From Sulfurifustis variabilis (GTDB lineage: Bacteria > Pseudomonadota > Gammaproteobacteria > Acidiferrobacterales > Sulfurifustaceae), in assembly GCF_002355415.1 (NCBI RefSeq), contig NZ_AP014936.1, forward strand, positions 2,604,001 to 2,668,000: 64,000 nt of DNA. Reading direction: 5' to 3'. A program made the position numbers and the translations under genes. Under the pieces are notes generated by a model that searched no databases, was not told the origin of the DNA, and saw only the letters and a program-made list of their open reading frames with translations. Positions 45,560-53,973 of this stretch are shown piece by piece. Every line of letters begins with the position of its first letter. Positions within the stretch are counted from its first letter, which is position 1.

Positions 45560-46135
45560 TGATTTATCTGCCCGATCTTTAACAAGTTCTCCAAGGTCAT
45601 CCGCTGTCCCTATCAAGAATAGTTTCGGTTCCCTGATAACCCGTGCGACGAATCGATCGCCTTCTTTCTGCTTCCTCAGAAAATCACTTCTTGGCATCAC
45701 CACCGGATTGATCTCCCGGCCCAGACGCTCGTGCGTCGGTGCAACCGCCTTGACGACGTAGGTGAACGATACGGACCCGACGACAAACACATCCACGTCG
45801 CTCGTTACCCGCTCCTTGCCTTGGGCGACCGAGCCAAAAACGAACGCAAGATCGATCTCGGAGGCCAAGGGTGTCAACGCCTCGCGCAAGACGTCGGCGA
45901 GACCGACGGTTTTTCGCGCAATGCCGCAAAGCTCCCGGAAGAGCGGCGACTTGGGATTTGCCTGATAGTGTTTTTCTGGGCTCCAACGCGGGTGACGGTC
46001 CAGTCCGCTGTCGACGAGCCGTGCCAGCTCGCGCTGGACGGCACCCGATCCGCCGCCGGCGAGCCTGATCACCTCCGTAGCGAAAAAACTCCGTTCCGGC
46101 TGACCGAACAAATACCCCAGCACTCGCTGTTGCAC
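45560..46135 (-). pseudogene. wHTH-nucleotidyltransferase (MNT) gene, decayed
   Basis: The frame from GTG 46135 gives QQRVLGYLFGQPERSFFATE (winged helix) and then DLAFVFGSVAQGKERVTSDV with the NTase GS-x10-D-x-D motif, ending about GTADDLGELVKDRADKS. Signs of decay: (i) at 45970-46001 the expected VTRVGAQKHYQ reads in another frame, so two indels that cancel replaced it by DRHPRWSPEKHYQ; (ii) the family start falls on a CTG upstream; (iii) its own stop is lost, so the frame runs into the HEPN gene to 45332. The core catalytic motif is intact, so residual activity is not excluded. Confidence 0.7.
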
Positions 46136-46190
46136 GGTCGAGAAAAGGGCATCGGCCAGCCCCTCGGAAGTCGCCTCTCGTCAGGGCGCG

Positions 46191-47384
46191 CTACCCCGGT
46201 GGCCGGCTTCGAAGGACCGCATACAGCGCGTTCCGGAGCGCGACGTCCCGCGGATCGCCGGTGAGCGATGTGCCCATGCGGTTGGTGACGTAGGCGTAGC
46301 CGATGCCGGCCTTCGGGTCGGCGAAGCCGAGCGAGCCGCCCGCACCGGGGAATCCGAACGATCCCTCGTTTCCCATCGGCCACGAGGGGCTCGACTTCAT
46401 GAAGCCGAGCGAGAACTGCACTTCGGCCAGCATGCACTCGTCGTAGAAGCCGCGGGTCGGCGGAACGGCCGGGGCCGTCAGCGCGGACAGCGTTTCCGTA
46501 CGGAGCTTCAGTTCGCGTCCTCCGGTCGCGAATTCACTGTACGCGCGCGCAATGGCACGCGCCGTGCCCACGCCCCCGCCGGAGGGCACCTCGAAGTTGC
46601 GGGCGTAGATGCGCTGCCGATCGTGGCAAAGCTGCGAACCGGCGAGCGCGCGCACGATGTTTGCGCGCGGGCGCAACGTGGCAAGTGCCAGTCGGAACGG
46701 GAACCCGGTCAGCCGCGCGACGAGGCTCGGGCTCACGATCCTCGCCAGCCGGGAATCCGGGATCGACTCGGGCAGGCGGATGTAAAAGTCGATTCCCAGA
46801 GGCGTCGCGACCTCGTCCTGAAAGAATTGCCCGAGGGTACGGTGCCGCGGATCCACCCGGCGGAGGATCTCGCTCTGGTAGTAACCGAGCGTGATCGCGT
46901 GGTAGCCCTGCCGCGTGCCCGGCTCCCAGGCGGGCTTCTGGCGCGCCAGCACGACCGCCAGACGATCGGGGTCGGCGATCAGGCTCCGGTCCGTCTGCTC
47001 GTCGAAAGCAAACAGGCCGGCCTGGTGCGCAAGCAGCTGGCGAACGGTAATTCCTGCCTTCCCCTCCTGGGCGAACTCCGGCCAGTAAGTCGAGACGCGC
47101 TCCTCGTAATCGAGCCAGCCGCGCGAATGGGCGATCGCCATCGTCATTGCCGCAAGCCCCTTGGTCGTCGAGTAGACGACGACCATGGTGTCCTCCTCCC
47201 ACGGCCCGCCGGTCACCCTGTCGCGCACGCCGCCCCAGAGGTCGACCACCTTCTCGCCCCGGTGGTACACGCAACAGGCGCCGCCGAGCTCGTACCGCCG
47301 CGCGAAGTTTTCGGCGAACGCGTTCCGCACGGCCTCGAAGCCCGCGCTCACCTGTCCCTCGATACGCACGTCGGAATGTTTCAC
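46191..47384 (-). CDS. Class C beta-lactamase-like serine hydrolase (EstB type)
   Basis: 397 residues from ATG 47384. The nucleophile motif S-x-x-K is VVYSTTKGLAAMTMA (about residue 71), the Tyr motif is in QGYHAITLGYYQSEI, and the late EGSFGFPGAGGSLGFADPKA replaces the KTG/HTG strand, as in EstB/LovD-like esterases. No signal peptide, so a cytoplasmic esterase or transesterase rather than a lactamase. Its stop is 56 bp from the decayed nucleotidyltransferase frame. Confidence 0.9.
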   Translation of the reverse strand: MKHSDVRIEGQVSAGFEAVRNAFAENFARRYELGGACCVYHRGEKVVDLWGGVRDRVTGGPWEEDTMVVVYSTTKGLAAMTMAIAHSRGWLDYEERVSTYWPEFAQEGKAGITVRQLLAHQAGLFAFDEQTDRSLIADPDRLAVVLARQKPAWEPGTRQGYHAITLGYYQSEILRRVDPRHRTLGQFFQDEVATPLGIDFYIRLPESIPDSRLARIVSPSLVARLTGFPFRLALATLRPRANIVRALAGSQLCHDRQRIYARNFEVPSGGGVGTARAIARAYSEFATGGRELKLRTETLSALTAPAVPPTRGFYDECMLAEVQFSLGFMKSSPSWPMGNEGSFGFPGAGGSLGFADPKAGIGYAYVTNRMGTSLTGDPRDVALRNALYAVLRSRPPG

Positions 47385-47558
47385 GCTCGCCCTACTCTTG
47401 CGCCGGAGCGGAACCCGGTGGTTTCACGGATGACGCGGCGATGGGTGCTACGACACGTTCTCAGAATATTCGAAAACTCTGACTGTCATCGCGATGACCG
47501 CGGCCGGACGAAAGCAATGATATGGTTGCCGTTTTGTCCCACGGAAGCGATCGATCGC

Positions 47559-47855
47559 ATGGACCCCGTCAAGGCATGGCGCCACTCGTTCAGCGCCGTC
47601 AAGGCGCTCGCACTCGGGAGGGAGTCGGTCGGCGACCGGCTGCGCGAGGCGTACTTCGAGCACCTGAAATTCATCTCCTCGAATCCCGACGTCCCACCGG
47701 CGCTTCAAGACGAGCACCGCGAGCTGCTCGGCGAGCTCGGCCGGCTCTACCCGACCCGTCGCGTGCGCAAGGTGGACAAGGACAAGGCCGCCCAGCTCGC
47801 GAAGCGGGTCGTGTCCTTCTACGACAGACTGCTGAAGGCGTTGGCGTCGCCATGA
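47559..47855 (+). CDS. Small helical protein A of a paralogous pair
   Basis: 98 residues from ATG 47559 (MDPVKAWRHSFSAVKALALG). Helical and charged: EAYFEHLKFISSNPDVPPAL, LGELGRLYPTRRVRKV, QLAKRVVSFYDRLLKALASP. The same spaced landmarks (AY-x-x-HL, L-x-RLYP, LA-R-x-V-x-x-YD-x-L) occur in the next gene, which starts inside its stop codon (ATGA). The two look like tandem duplicates that probably form a heteromeric unit. I do not recognise a family. An ATG at 47518 is a less likely start. Confidence 0.75.
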   Translation: MDPVKAWRHSFSAVKALALGRESVGDRLREAYFEHLKFISSNPDVPPALQDEHRELLGELGRLYPTRRVRKVDKDKAAQLAKRVVSFYDRLLKALASP

Positions 47856-48163
47856 CGACCGAACGCGCGCTCTCCGACGTGCTCCAGGTGATCGCGGTCA
47901 TCAGCGCGGCCGACGGTCCGCTCCCGGACCGGATCGGCATGGCGTACTGGTCGCACCTCACCGAAACGCGCTTCGACGGCTTTCCCGAGGATCGCAAACT
48001 GGAGTTCGAGCGCATCCAGCGGGACCTGAAGCGGCTTTATCCCGAGCCGGGCAGGTACGAGCACGTCACCTACATGCAGGCCTTCGAGCTCGCGCGTCGC
48101 ATCGTCTGCGCCTACGACAAGCTGCACACCGAAAAGAACATCTACATGGCGAGCGGGGAGTAA
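47852..48163 (+). CDS. Small helical protein B of a paralogous pair
   Basis: 103 residues from ATG 47852, overlapping the preceding stop by 4 bp. Sequence MTTERALSDVLQVIAVISAA, then GMAYWSHLTETRFDGFPEDR, RIQRDLKRLYPEPGRYEHV and FELARRIVCAYDKLHTEKNI. Shares AY-x-x-HL, L-x-RLYP and LARRIV-x-x-YDKL with protein A. Cytoplasmic, no signal. Function unknown; coupling and paralogy point to a two-subunit complex. Confidence 0.75.
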   Translation: MTTERALSDVLQVIAVISAADGPLPDRIGMAYWSHLTETRFDGFPEDRKLEFERIQRDLKRLYPEPGRYEHVTYMQAFELARRIVCAYDKLHTEKNIYMASGE

Positions 48164-48249
48164 TCCGGCTTCACGATACTCCGCCGGAATACCGAGAACC
48201 GGGAAGAAAAGGAAATCCATTTCTCGGTTCCCTCTTCCGCCGCTCCGCT

Positions 48250-49134
48250 TCAGAGCAGCTCCCCCTGAGCGATCGGGATTACGCGGCCGCCCACGCTCAC
48301 CTCGAAAGCCCCGTCGACGATTCGCGCCCGCAGCAGCACCAGCGACGGCCGCCGTATTTCATAACCCTGCTCGATCCGTAGCGAAAAAGCGGGCTCGGGG
48401 AAGAACCGATGCTCCAGCAGATAAGCGCCGAGGAACGCCGCCCCGTTGCCCGTCGCCGGGTCTTCGCGCACCCCATGCGCTTCGAAGAAGAACCGCGCGC
48501 ACAGGTCGTTCCCGGCATGATGGGTCTCGCGGCAGAAAAGGTAGACGAGGGGCGGAAAGCCTTCGGCCATCAGCCCGGCGTAGGCGCCCAGATCGAGCCG
48601 GCTGCGCCGAAGCGCATCGAGGCTGCGCAGCGGGACGATCATGACCGACGTGCCGGCGGAGAGCTGCTGCACCGGGAGCGCGGCCTCGATGTCTTCCGGC
48701 GATATGCCGAGCGCGGGCGCCATCCGTTCCCGGCTGCAGGTCGCCCCCAACGCCATGGGCGGCGCGAGAAACCAGGCGGCCTCCGCCCCGTCGGCGGACG
48801 ACTCGAACATGACGGGCACCTGCCCCACCGCCAGGTTGAGCGGCACCGTCGGGCGGACGTCGCGCGCGAGGTGAAGGCGGACGACCCACGCGGTGCCCAG
48901 TATCGGGTGGCCGGCAAACGCGATCTCGCGCGCCGGCGTGAAGATCCGGACACGGTACCCGCCGTCGCTTTCCATCGTCGGCGCCACGAAGGTCGTTTCC
49001 GAAAAGTTCATCTCGGCCGCGATCTGCTGCATGGCATCGTCGGCCAGTCCATCGGAGGCGATCACGACCGCGAGCGGATTCCCCGTACAGGGCCGCTCGG
49101 CGAAGACATCGACGAGGTACAGGCGATGGGACAC
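48250..49134 (-). CDS. PhzF-family isomerase/epimerase-like protein
   Basis: 294 residues from ATG 49134. PhzF fold (two diaminopimelate-epimerase-like halves): LVDVFAERPCTGNPLAVVIA near the start, MNFSETTFVAPTMESDGGY with the conserved Glu, IFTPAREIAFAGHPILGTAW, and the late REDPATGNGAAFLGAYLLEH. Enzymes of this family isomerise or epimerise small molecules; phenazine synthesis is not implied because no other phz gene is present. Single gene. Confidence 0.92.
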   Translation of the reverse strand: MSHRLYLVDVFAERPCTGNPLAVVIASDGLADDAMQQIAAEMNFSETTFVAPTMESDGGYRVRIFTPAREIAFAGHPILGTAWVVRLHLARDVRPTVPLNLAVGQVPVMFESSADGAEAAWFLAPPMALGATCSRERMAPALGISPEDIEAALPVQQLSAGTSVMIVPLRSLDALRRSRLDLGAYAGLMAEGFPPLVYLFCRETHHAGNDLCARFFFEAHGVREDPATGNGAAFLGAYLLEHRFFPEPAFSLRIEQGYEIRRPSLVLLRARIVDGAFEVSVGGRVIPIAQGELL

Positions 49135-49249
49135 GGTCTACGCGGGAAACGGGGCCCGGGCTCTCTTCAGATGGAAAAAGCGCATTGGAGAGCAATATTA
49201 ACGTCTATTCCGTTCCGGCCCTCATTTTTTTCACGAGACCGGAGTACGC

Positions 49250-50044
49250 CTAATTGAGCTCGAGCGCCTTGCCGTTCATCTTGCCGTGCAGCTCCCGGCC
49301 GCTGGCCGTGAGAAAAATCCGTTCACCCAGGACCTTGCCTTCCACCGGGACGATCTGGCCTTCGGACCGCAGCGTTCCCGAAAGCTTCTGGTAGGGCTGC
49401 CTGAGCGACAACTCGCCCTGCGGGACCCGGTGCGTGCCGGCGACCCGCGCGGGCACGATCCACAGGAGCGCCGTGCAGTACGTGCCGGTGCAGCCGTCGC
49501 TGCTGTCCAGCCTCGCGGTCGCATCGGGCTCCCAGTCGCCCATCGGGAACGTGTTGGACACGATGCGCGTGCCGGGCTTGAGGCTCAGTATCTTGTCCAT
49601 CAGCCTCGCGTTGATGTCCGGCAGGAGAAACATGGTGATGACGGTGGCCCGGGAAAAGTCCGATTCGAAGAGATCCGCTTTCACGAACTCCGCCTCTCCC
49701 GCGACGCCCTCCCGTTCGGCATTCTTCCGCGCAAGCGCCACCATGTCCGGGTTGTACTCGATCCCGAGCGCCCGCGCGCCGCGCTTCGCCGCCGTGATGA
49801 CCGTGCGCCCGTCGCCGGAACCGAGATCGATCACGTAGTCGTTCGGCGTCACCTCCGCCATGTCGAGCATCTTGTCGACCAGCGGCTGCGGCGTGGGAAC
49901 CCATACGACATCCTTGCCTTCCTGCCCCACGGCCGGCTCGTACGCCGGCGCGGATGTCTGCGCCTGTTCCGCCTGTGCGCCGACGCCGACCGCGCCCAGA
50001 GCAAGCGCCAATACCAGTAAACGTACCCAGCGTGCTGCGGTCAT
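49250..50044 (-). CDS. Exported class I SAM methyltransferase-like protein
   Basis: 264 residues from ATG 50044. Residues 1-26 form a Sec signal (RLLVLALALGAVGVGAQAEQ). The mature part has a classical SAM-binding domain: VPTPQPLVDKMLDMAEVTPN, motif I YVIDLGSGDGRTVITAAKRG, acidic motif ALGIEYNPDMVALARKNAER, and a motif IV region ATVITMFLLPDINARLMDKI. The C-terminal ~80 residues are beta-rich with two Cys (DGCTGTYCTALLW). SAM is not known to be available in the periplasm, so either the signal acts as an anchor or the fold has another use. Several proteobacteria carry such exported relatives. Confidence 0.82.
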   Translation of the reverse strand: MTAARWVRLLVLALALGAVGVGAQAEQAQTSAPAYEPAVGQEGKDVVWVPTPQPLVDKMLDMAEVTPNDYVIDLGSGDGRTVITAAKRGARALGIEYNPDMVALARKNAEREGVAGEAEFVKADLFESDFSRATVITMFLLPDINARLMDKILSLKPGTRIVSNTFPMGDWEPDATARLDSSDGCTGTYCTALLWIVPARVAGTHRVPQGELSLRQPYQKLSGTLRSEGQIVPVEGKVLGERIFLTASGRELHGKMNGKALELN

Positions 50045-50520
50045 TGCCTGGCCTCCAGTCCATGGACGGAATCGAATGCCGCGCGATGCGTTTGCAGGGC
50101 CGCGACAGATGGTTGGTTGGACCGGCCGTTCGATTGCAGGTGCGCCGCGCACGAATAAGCAGCGGCACTCGCAAGGACATTCGAAATGGACCGGTGCAGC
50201 AGTTCGTTAATTCTCCCTCTCCCTCGATGGGAGAAGGTTCGGGAGAGGGTGATCACTCGCCGGCACACGCATGTAAATGATTGGCTGCAACTCTCTTTCG
50301 ACCCCCTCTCCCCGTCCCTCTCCCGCAGGGGGAGAGGGGACCATGTAGTGAACTTCCCTCTCCCTTGATGGGAGGTTGGGGCGAGGGCGGATTCTCAGGC
50401 TGCGCTCAATGTCATGATTGGCCGCAACGCTTGTTCAGCCCCGCTCTCTCCGGCAAGTGAAGACGCAGCCATGTCTCCCTCTCCCTTGATGGGAGAGGAC
50501 TGGGGAGAGGGTGGATGGCG
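50045..50520. repeat. Cluster of four palindromic repeats in a 476-bp gap
   Basis: Four copies of CCCTCTCCC ... GGGAGAGGG: 50215-50249, 50302-50339, 50356-50387 and 50477-50511, each with a loop of about 14-17 bases, mostly containing TTGATGGGAG or TCGATGGGAG. Two spacers share ATGATTGGC-GCAAC (near 50277-50291 and 50413-50426), so the repeat unit is longer than the palindrome. Each could fold into a hairpin at the RNA or DNA level. It lies between the exported methyltransferase and the lytic transglycosylase genes. REP-like element rather than CRISPR, because spacers are irregular and units are palindromic. Confidence 0.82.
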
Positions 50521-51117
50521 CTATTGCGCCGCCATGCTCTCGGGCCGCAGGCGCTGATAGTGTTCGAGCACCTTCGGGACGTAGAGGAGCGTCTCGGGAT
50601 AAGGCGGGATGGTGTTGCCGCGACTGATGACCGCGGGTTCCCCGGCGTTGTACGCGGCGAGCGCCAGCGAAAGGTCCCGCTTGAAACGTCTCAACAGAAC
50701 GCCGAGGTGCCGCGCGCCCGCGCGGATGTTCTGCTCAGGATCGTAGGGATCGGTGCAGCCGTAGTGGCGGGCGATCGCGGGCATCAGCTGCATCAGCCCG
50801 CGCGCGCCTTTAGGGGAAACCGCCCGCGGGTTGTATGCCGACTCCACCGCGATGACGGCGTGAAGGAGCGCCGCGTCGACCTTGTAGCGCTCGGCCGCTT
50901 CCTGGATGACGCGATGAAAACGACGCGCCGGCGCGGACAGAAACCGGGTTCGCACGCCGGAGGCGCCGTGGTGCTTCACGCGCACCATGTGGGTCGGGCG
51001 ATCGGAAGCGATCCGGTTCGCCGTGTCTTTCGCGTCCGCCGATGCGCCCCCATGTGCCCATACGCCGAGCGGAAGCCCGCTGAGTAGAGCGATGCCTATC
51101 GATGACAGCCCTTTCAT
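50521..51117 (-). CDS. Lytic transglycosylase (SLT domain)
   Basis: 198 residues from ATG 51117. Signal peptide to about residue 22 (LSSIGIALLSGLPLGVWAHG). The soluble lytic transglycosylase domain has catalytic Glu in LLHAVIAVESAYNPRAVSPK, then GARGLMQLMPAIARHYG, ENQNI-type (EQNIRAGARHLGVLLRRF) and LALAAYNAGEPAV. It cleaves peptidoglycan glycan strands in the periplasm. Close to the family's smaller members (MltE/Slt fragment-like). Single gene. Confidence 0.92.
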   Translation of the reverse strand: MKGLSSIGIALLSGLPLGVWAHGGASADAKDTANRIASDRPTHMVRVKHHGASGVRTRFLSAPARRFHRVIQEAAERYKVDAALLHAVIAVESAYNPRAVSPKGARGLMQLMPAIARHYGCTDPYDPEQNIRAGARHLGVLLRRFKRDLSLALAAYNAGEPAVISRGNTIPPYPETLLYVPKVLEHYQRLRPESMAAQ

Positions 51118-51456
51118 CGGCCGCTCCGGACCATCCTTGATCCTGCACCGGTTCTATTACAGCAGCCGCGGTGCTGGCCAGTAGGAAAAGCCGGTAGCGG
51201 GCGGAGTTTCGCCCGGCAAACGGCAGGGGCGATGTCCGGGGAGACGCCAGCCGGCCCGACGGGGCCGTCCCGGCCGAGCGACCCGGCGGACCTCCCGCCC
51301 GCGCGCCCCGCGGGCCGTCATACGATCCCGGACGGAATCACAGCATGGCGAGGCTCGAGCGATCCGGGTTGCCGAGAAACGGTGAAGAGACGAGCGGGTC
51401 GGGCGGATTACAAGCGAAGCTGCGGTCTGGCCCGGGCTATGCGCCCAGGCAACGAA
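51118..51456. other. 339-bp non-coding gap
   Basis: Between the lytic transglycosylase and ABC permease genes. It has a GC-rich hairpin (CGGGCG ... CGCCCG near 51198-51213) without a T-run. No coding signal or repeat was recognised. Confidence 0.4.
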
Positions 51457-52266
51457 TCACCGCTCCCGGTAGTACATCCGCATGGCGATCGGCGCGAACA
51501 CGGCGGTCACGACCGCCGAGGCGGCCAGCACCCAGAGGACGTCGGCCACCGCGACGCCGCCGTGCATCAGGCCGCGCGAGGCGGACGCGAGGTGGCTCAC
51601 CGGGTTGAGCGCGACGATCGTCTGCAGCCAGCCGGGCATCGTCGCCGGGTCGACGAAGATGTTGCTGACGAACGTCAGCGGGAAGAGGAACAGGAAGCTC
51701 GTGGTCATGACCGACTCGGGCGTGCGCACGAGAAACCCGAGGATGATCCAGATCCACGAAATGCTCGACGCGAACACGAGCATCAGCGCGATCGCGAGGA
51801 TCACGCCGGGCACGCCGGCCTCGGGCCGGAAGCCGAGGATCAGCCCGACGATCATCACCACCACGCCCGCGAGCGAGTAGCGCGACAGGTCCCCGAGCAG
51901 CGCGCCCATGATGGGCGCCGGCTGCCAGATCGGCAGCGACCGGAAGCGGTCGAACAGGCCCTTCTGGATGTCGGTGTTGAGGCCGACGCCGGTGTACACC
52001 GTCAGGAACACGATGGTCTGCACGACGATCCCGGGGAGCAGGTACTGAAGGTACGCCTGCGTCGAGCCCGCGAGCGCGCCCCCGAAGAGATACGTAAAGA
52101 GCACCGTCATCATGATCGGGAACACCATGACGTCGAAGAGCTGAAACGGCACGTGCTTGATCTTGAGCATCGCGCGCCAGCCGAGCGTCAGCACGGCCGA
52201 CAGCGCGCTCGGCGGCCGCGGGCGCTCCCCGTGCGTGAAGGCGCGGTGCAGCGAGGTGTCGTTCAT
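51457..52266 (-). CDS. ABC-2 type exporter permease (DrrB-like)
   Basis: 269 residues from ATG 52266, overlapping the ATPase stop (ATGA). Six predicted membrane helices; the ABC-2 motifs are [20 protein letters not shown] and [20 protein letters not shown], then [19 protein letters not shown]. DrrAB-type drug or lipid exporter subunit with the ATPase at 52263. The substrate cannot be predicted. The tail helix ends at MRMYYRER. Confidence 0.92.
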   Translation of the reverse strand: MNDTSLHRAFTHGERPRPPSALSAVLTLGWRAMLKIKHVPFQLFDVMVFPIMMTVLFTYLFGGALAGSTQAYLQYLLPGIVVQTIVFLTVYTGVGLNTDIQKGLFDRFRSLPIWQPAPIMGALLGDLSRYSLAGVVVMIVGLILGFRPEAGVPGVILAIALMLVFASSISWIWIILGFLVRTPESVMTTSFLFLFPLTFVSNIFVDPATMPGWLQTIVALNPVSHLASASRGLMHGGVAVADVLWVLAASAVVTAVFAPIAMRMYYRER

Positions 52267-53225
52267 GCGGCCTCCTCGCTCCTCCGTTCCTCGGCGGCGT
52301 GCCCGGTCAGCGCGAAGAACACATCGTCCAGGCTCGGCTGCGCCAGCGCGAACTCGGCGACGGTGACGCCCTGCGCGGCGAGCGCCGCGAGCGCCTGCGG
52401 GACCTGCTCGTCGCGGATCACCTTCGCGGCGAGCGCGAGGAAATCGCCGTCGTCGTGGATCTCACCCCCGAGCACCTGCCGGAGCACGGCCTCCGCGGCG
52501 GCGCGCTGCGCGCGGTCCGCGACCCGCACGTGCAGCGTGCGCTGGCCGCAGGATTCCTTGAGCTCGCGGCTCGTGCCCTCGGCGATCAGGCGGCCGTGGT
52601 CGATCACGGCCAGGCGGTCGGCGAGCCGGTCCGCCTCCTCCAGGTACTGCGTGGTAAGCAGCACCGTCGTGCCCTCCCCCGCGATCGCCCGCACGACGTC
52701 CCACACCTGGTTGCGGCTGCGGGGATCGAGGCCGGTCGTCGGCTCGTCCAGAAACAGCAGCTCGGCCCGGAGCACCAGGCTCGCGGCGATATCGAGCCGC
52801 CGGCGCATGCCGCCCGAGTACGTCCGCACCTGGCGCCCGGCGGCCTCGGCGAGCCCGAAGGCCTCGAGCAGCTCTCTCGCCCGCGCCCGCGCACCGGCCC
52901 AGGTGAAGCCGAGCAGGCGCGCGACGAGCACGAGGTTCTCGTGGCCCGTCAGGTCCTCGTCCACGGAAGCGAACTGGCCCGTGAGGCTCACCTTGGCGCG
53001 GACGGCGGCGGCGTCCCTGACCACGTCGTGGCCGAGGACCGATGCGGAACCCCCGTCCGGCTTGAGCAACGTCGCGAGCACCCGGATCGTCGTGGTCTTG
53101 CCGGCCCCGTTCGGGCCGAGCAGGCCGTATACGGCGCCGCGACCGACCTCGAGATCGATCCCGTTCACCGCGCGCGTGCTGCCAAAGGTCTTCTGCAGAT
53201 TCCTGGTTTCGATGGCGGGTGTCAT
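52263..53225 (-). CDS. ABC exporter ATPase (DrrA-like)
   Basis: 320 residues from ATG 53225. Walker [14 protein letters not shown] (about 34-46), signature [20 protein letters not shown], Walker [13 protein letters not shown], and the DrrA-type C-terminal domain ([31 protein letters not shown]). Forms an operon with the permease at 51457. Its first 151 codons plus leader are repeated as a truncated copy at 59757-60294, same strand. Confidence 0.95.
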   Translation of the reverse strand: MTPAIETRNLQKTFGSTRAVNGIDLEVGRGAVYGLLGPNGAGKTTTIRVLATLLKPDGGSASVLGHDVVRDAAAVRAKVSLTGQFASVDEDLTGHENLVLVARLLGFTWAGARARARELLEAFGLAEAAGRQVRTYSGGMRRRLDIAASLVLRAELLFLDEPTTGLDPRSRNQVWDVVRAIAGEGTTVLLTTQYLEEADRLADRLAVIDHGRLIAEGTSRELKESCGQRTLHVRVADRAQRAAAEAVLRQVLGGEIHDDGDFLALAAKVIRDEQVPQALAALAAQGVTVAEFALAQPSLDDVFFALTGHAAEERRSEEAA

Positions 53226-53310
53226 CCTGGCATCTCTGTGGCTGTCGTGACGGGCGGGAAGTATAAACGCCCGGCGTGGCGGAGCCGGCCTTGGAGACGT
53301 TAGTCGCAGC
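52773..53310. repeat. Direct repeat, copy 1 (5' part of DrrA-like gene)
   Basis: About 538 bp including the leader (about 85 bp) and first 151 codons of the ATPase gene. The corresponding copy at 59757-60294 has a constant offset of 6,984 bp, with no indel between the start codon and the truncation point, and mostly silent or conservative differences. The leader part is more diverged. Everything between the copies is 6.4 kb containing DUF4279, TPR, FKBP, an unknown gene and the apr operon. Confidence 0.88.
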
Positions 53311-53520
53311 GCGACTTCATCCGTGAGGGGTCTCCCCGGTGTCTGTGGAAGTGGGGCTGCCTCAATCTGTGACCTTTTTTCCGTTAATACACAACTGAAC
53401 CGGATTGGACAAGCGAACGGCGTGATCACACAATTATTCGGTACTTAAGGCCCGGGAAGCATGTAGCAACCGGCGCTACTGTCGACCACCAGGTTCACAA
53501 ACATCGAAGAGGGTAAGATC

Positions 53521-53937
53521 TTGGCAAGTAATGAAGCGCGGGCCCACTTCACCTTGGCGGGCTATCATTTCGATCCCGACCACGTCACACAACATCTCGG
53601 TATACAACCTACTTCGGTCGACGCCTCCGGCGCCAGAAGTGAATTGAGCAAGCCGGTGCTGAGCTCCTGGGAGTTGTCGACCGCGGCGGTCACCGACGCC
53701 ATCGACGTTTACAAGCTGACGGACGAGCTGATCAAGAAACTGGAGCCGGTGAAGGACAAGATCGTGGGGATCTGCAAGAGCCACAACCTGTCGCCGCGGC
53801 TCGGCGTGGTGCTGGTGCTGTCGGTGGACAAGGGTGAAACCGTGCCCGATGTCGGTTTCGGCGCCAGGACGATCCGCTTTCTATCCGAGATCGGCGCCTT
53901 CATCAATATCGACTACCGGCTTTCCAAGCGCGTTTGA
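53521..53937 (+). CDS. DUF4279 protein
   Basis: 138 residues. TTG start at 53521 after AGAGGGTAAGATC; the family start (SNEARAHFTLAGYHFDPDHV) supports it. DUF4279 domain: beta/alpha with LGIQPTSVDASGARSELSKP, SSWELSTAAV, LSPRLGVVLVLSVDKGETVP and ISPDYRLSKR-like end (FINIDYRLSKRV). These are often annotated as immunity-like or regulatory; the function is uncertain. It diverges from the ABC genes and converges on the TPR gene. Confidence 0.82.
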   Translation: MASNEARAHFTLAGYHFDPDHVTQHLGIQPTSVDASGARSELSKPVLSSWELSTAAVTDAIDVYKLTDELIKKLEPVKDKIVGICKSHNLSPRLGVVLVLSVDKGETVPDVGFGARTIRFLSEIGAFINIDYRLSKRV

Positions 53938-53973
53938 GCCGCGACCTGGGCGGTAAACCGCAGTGGCGCGGAT

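Noticed and set aside
50212-50514. Possible CRISPR array
   Set aside because: Units are palindromic with unequal distances (about 87, 54 and 121 bases between starts) and shared spacer pieces; no cas gene is nearby.
51232-53250. A 672-codon + strand frame
   Set aside because: Shadow of the DrrAB-like genes, which have clear ABC motifs on the minus strand.
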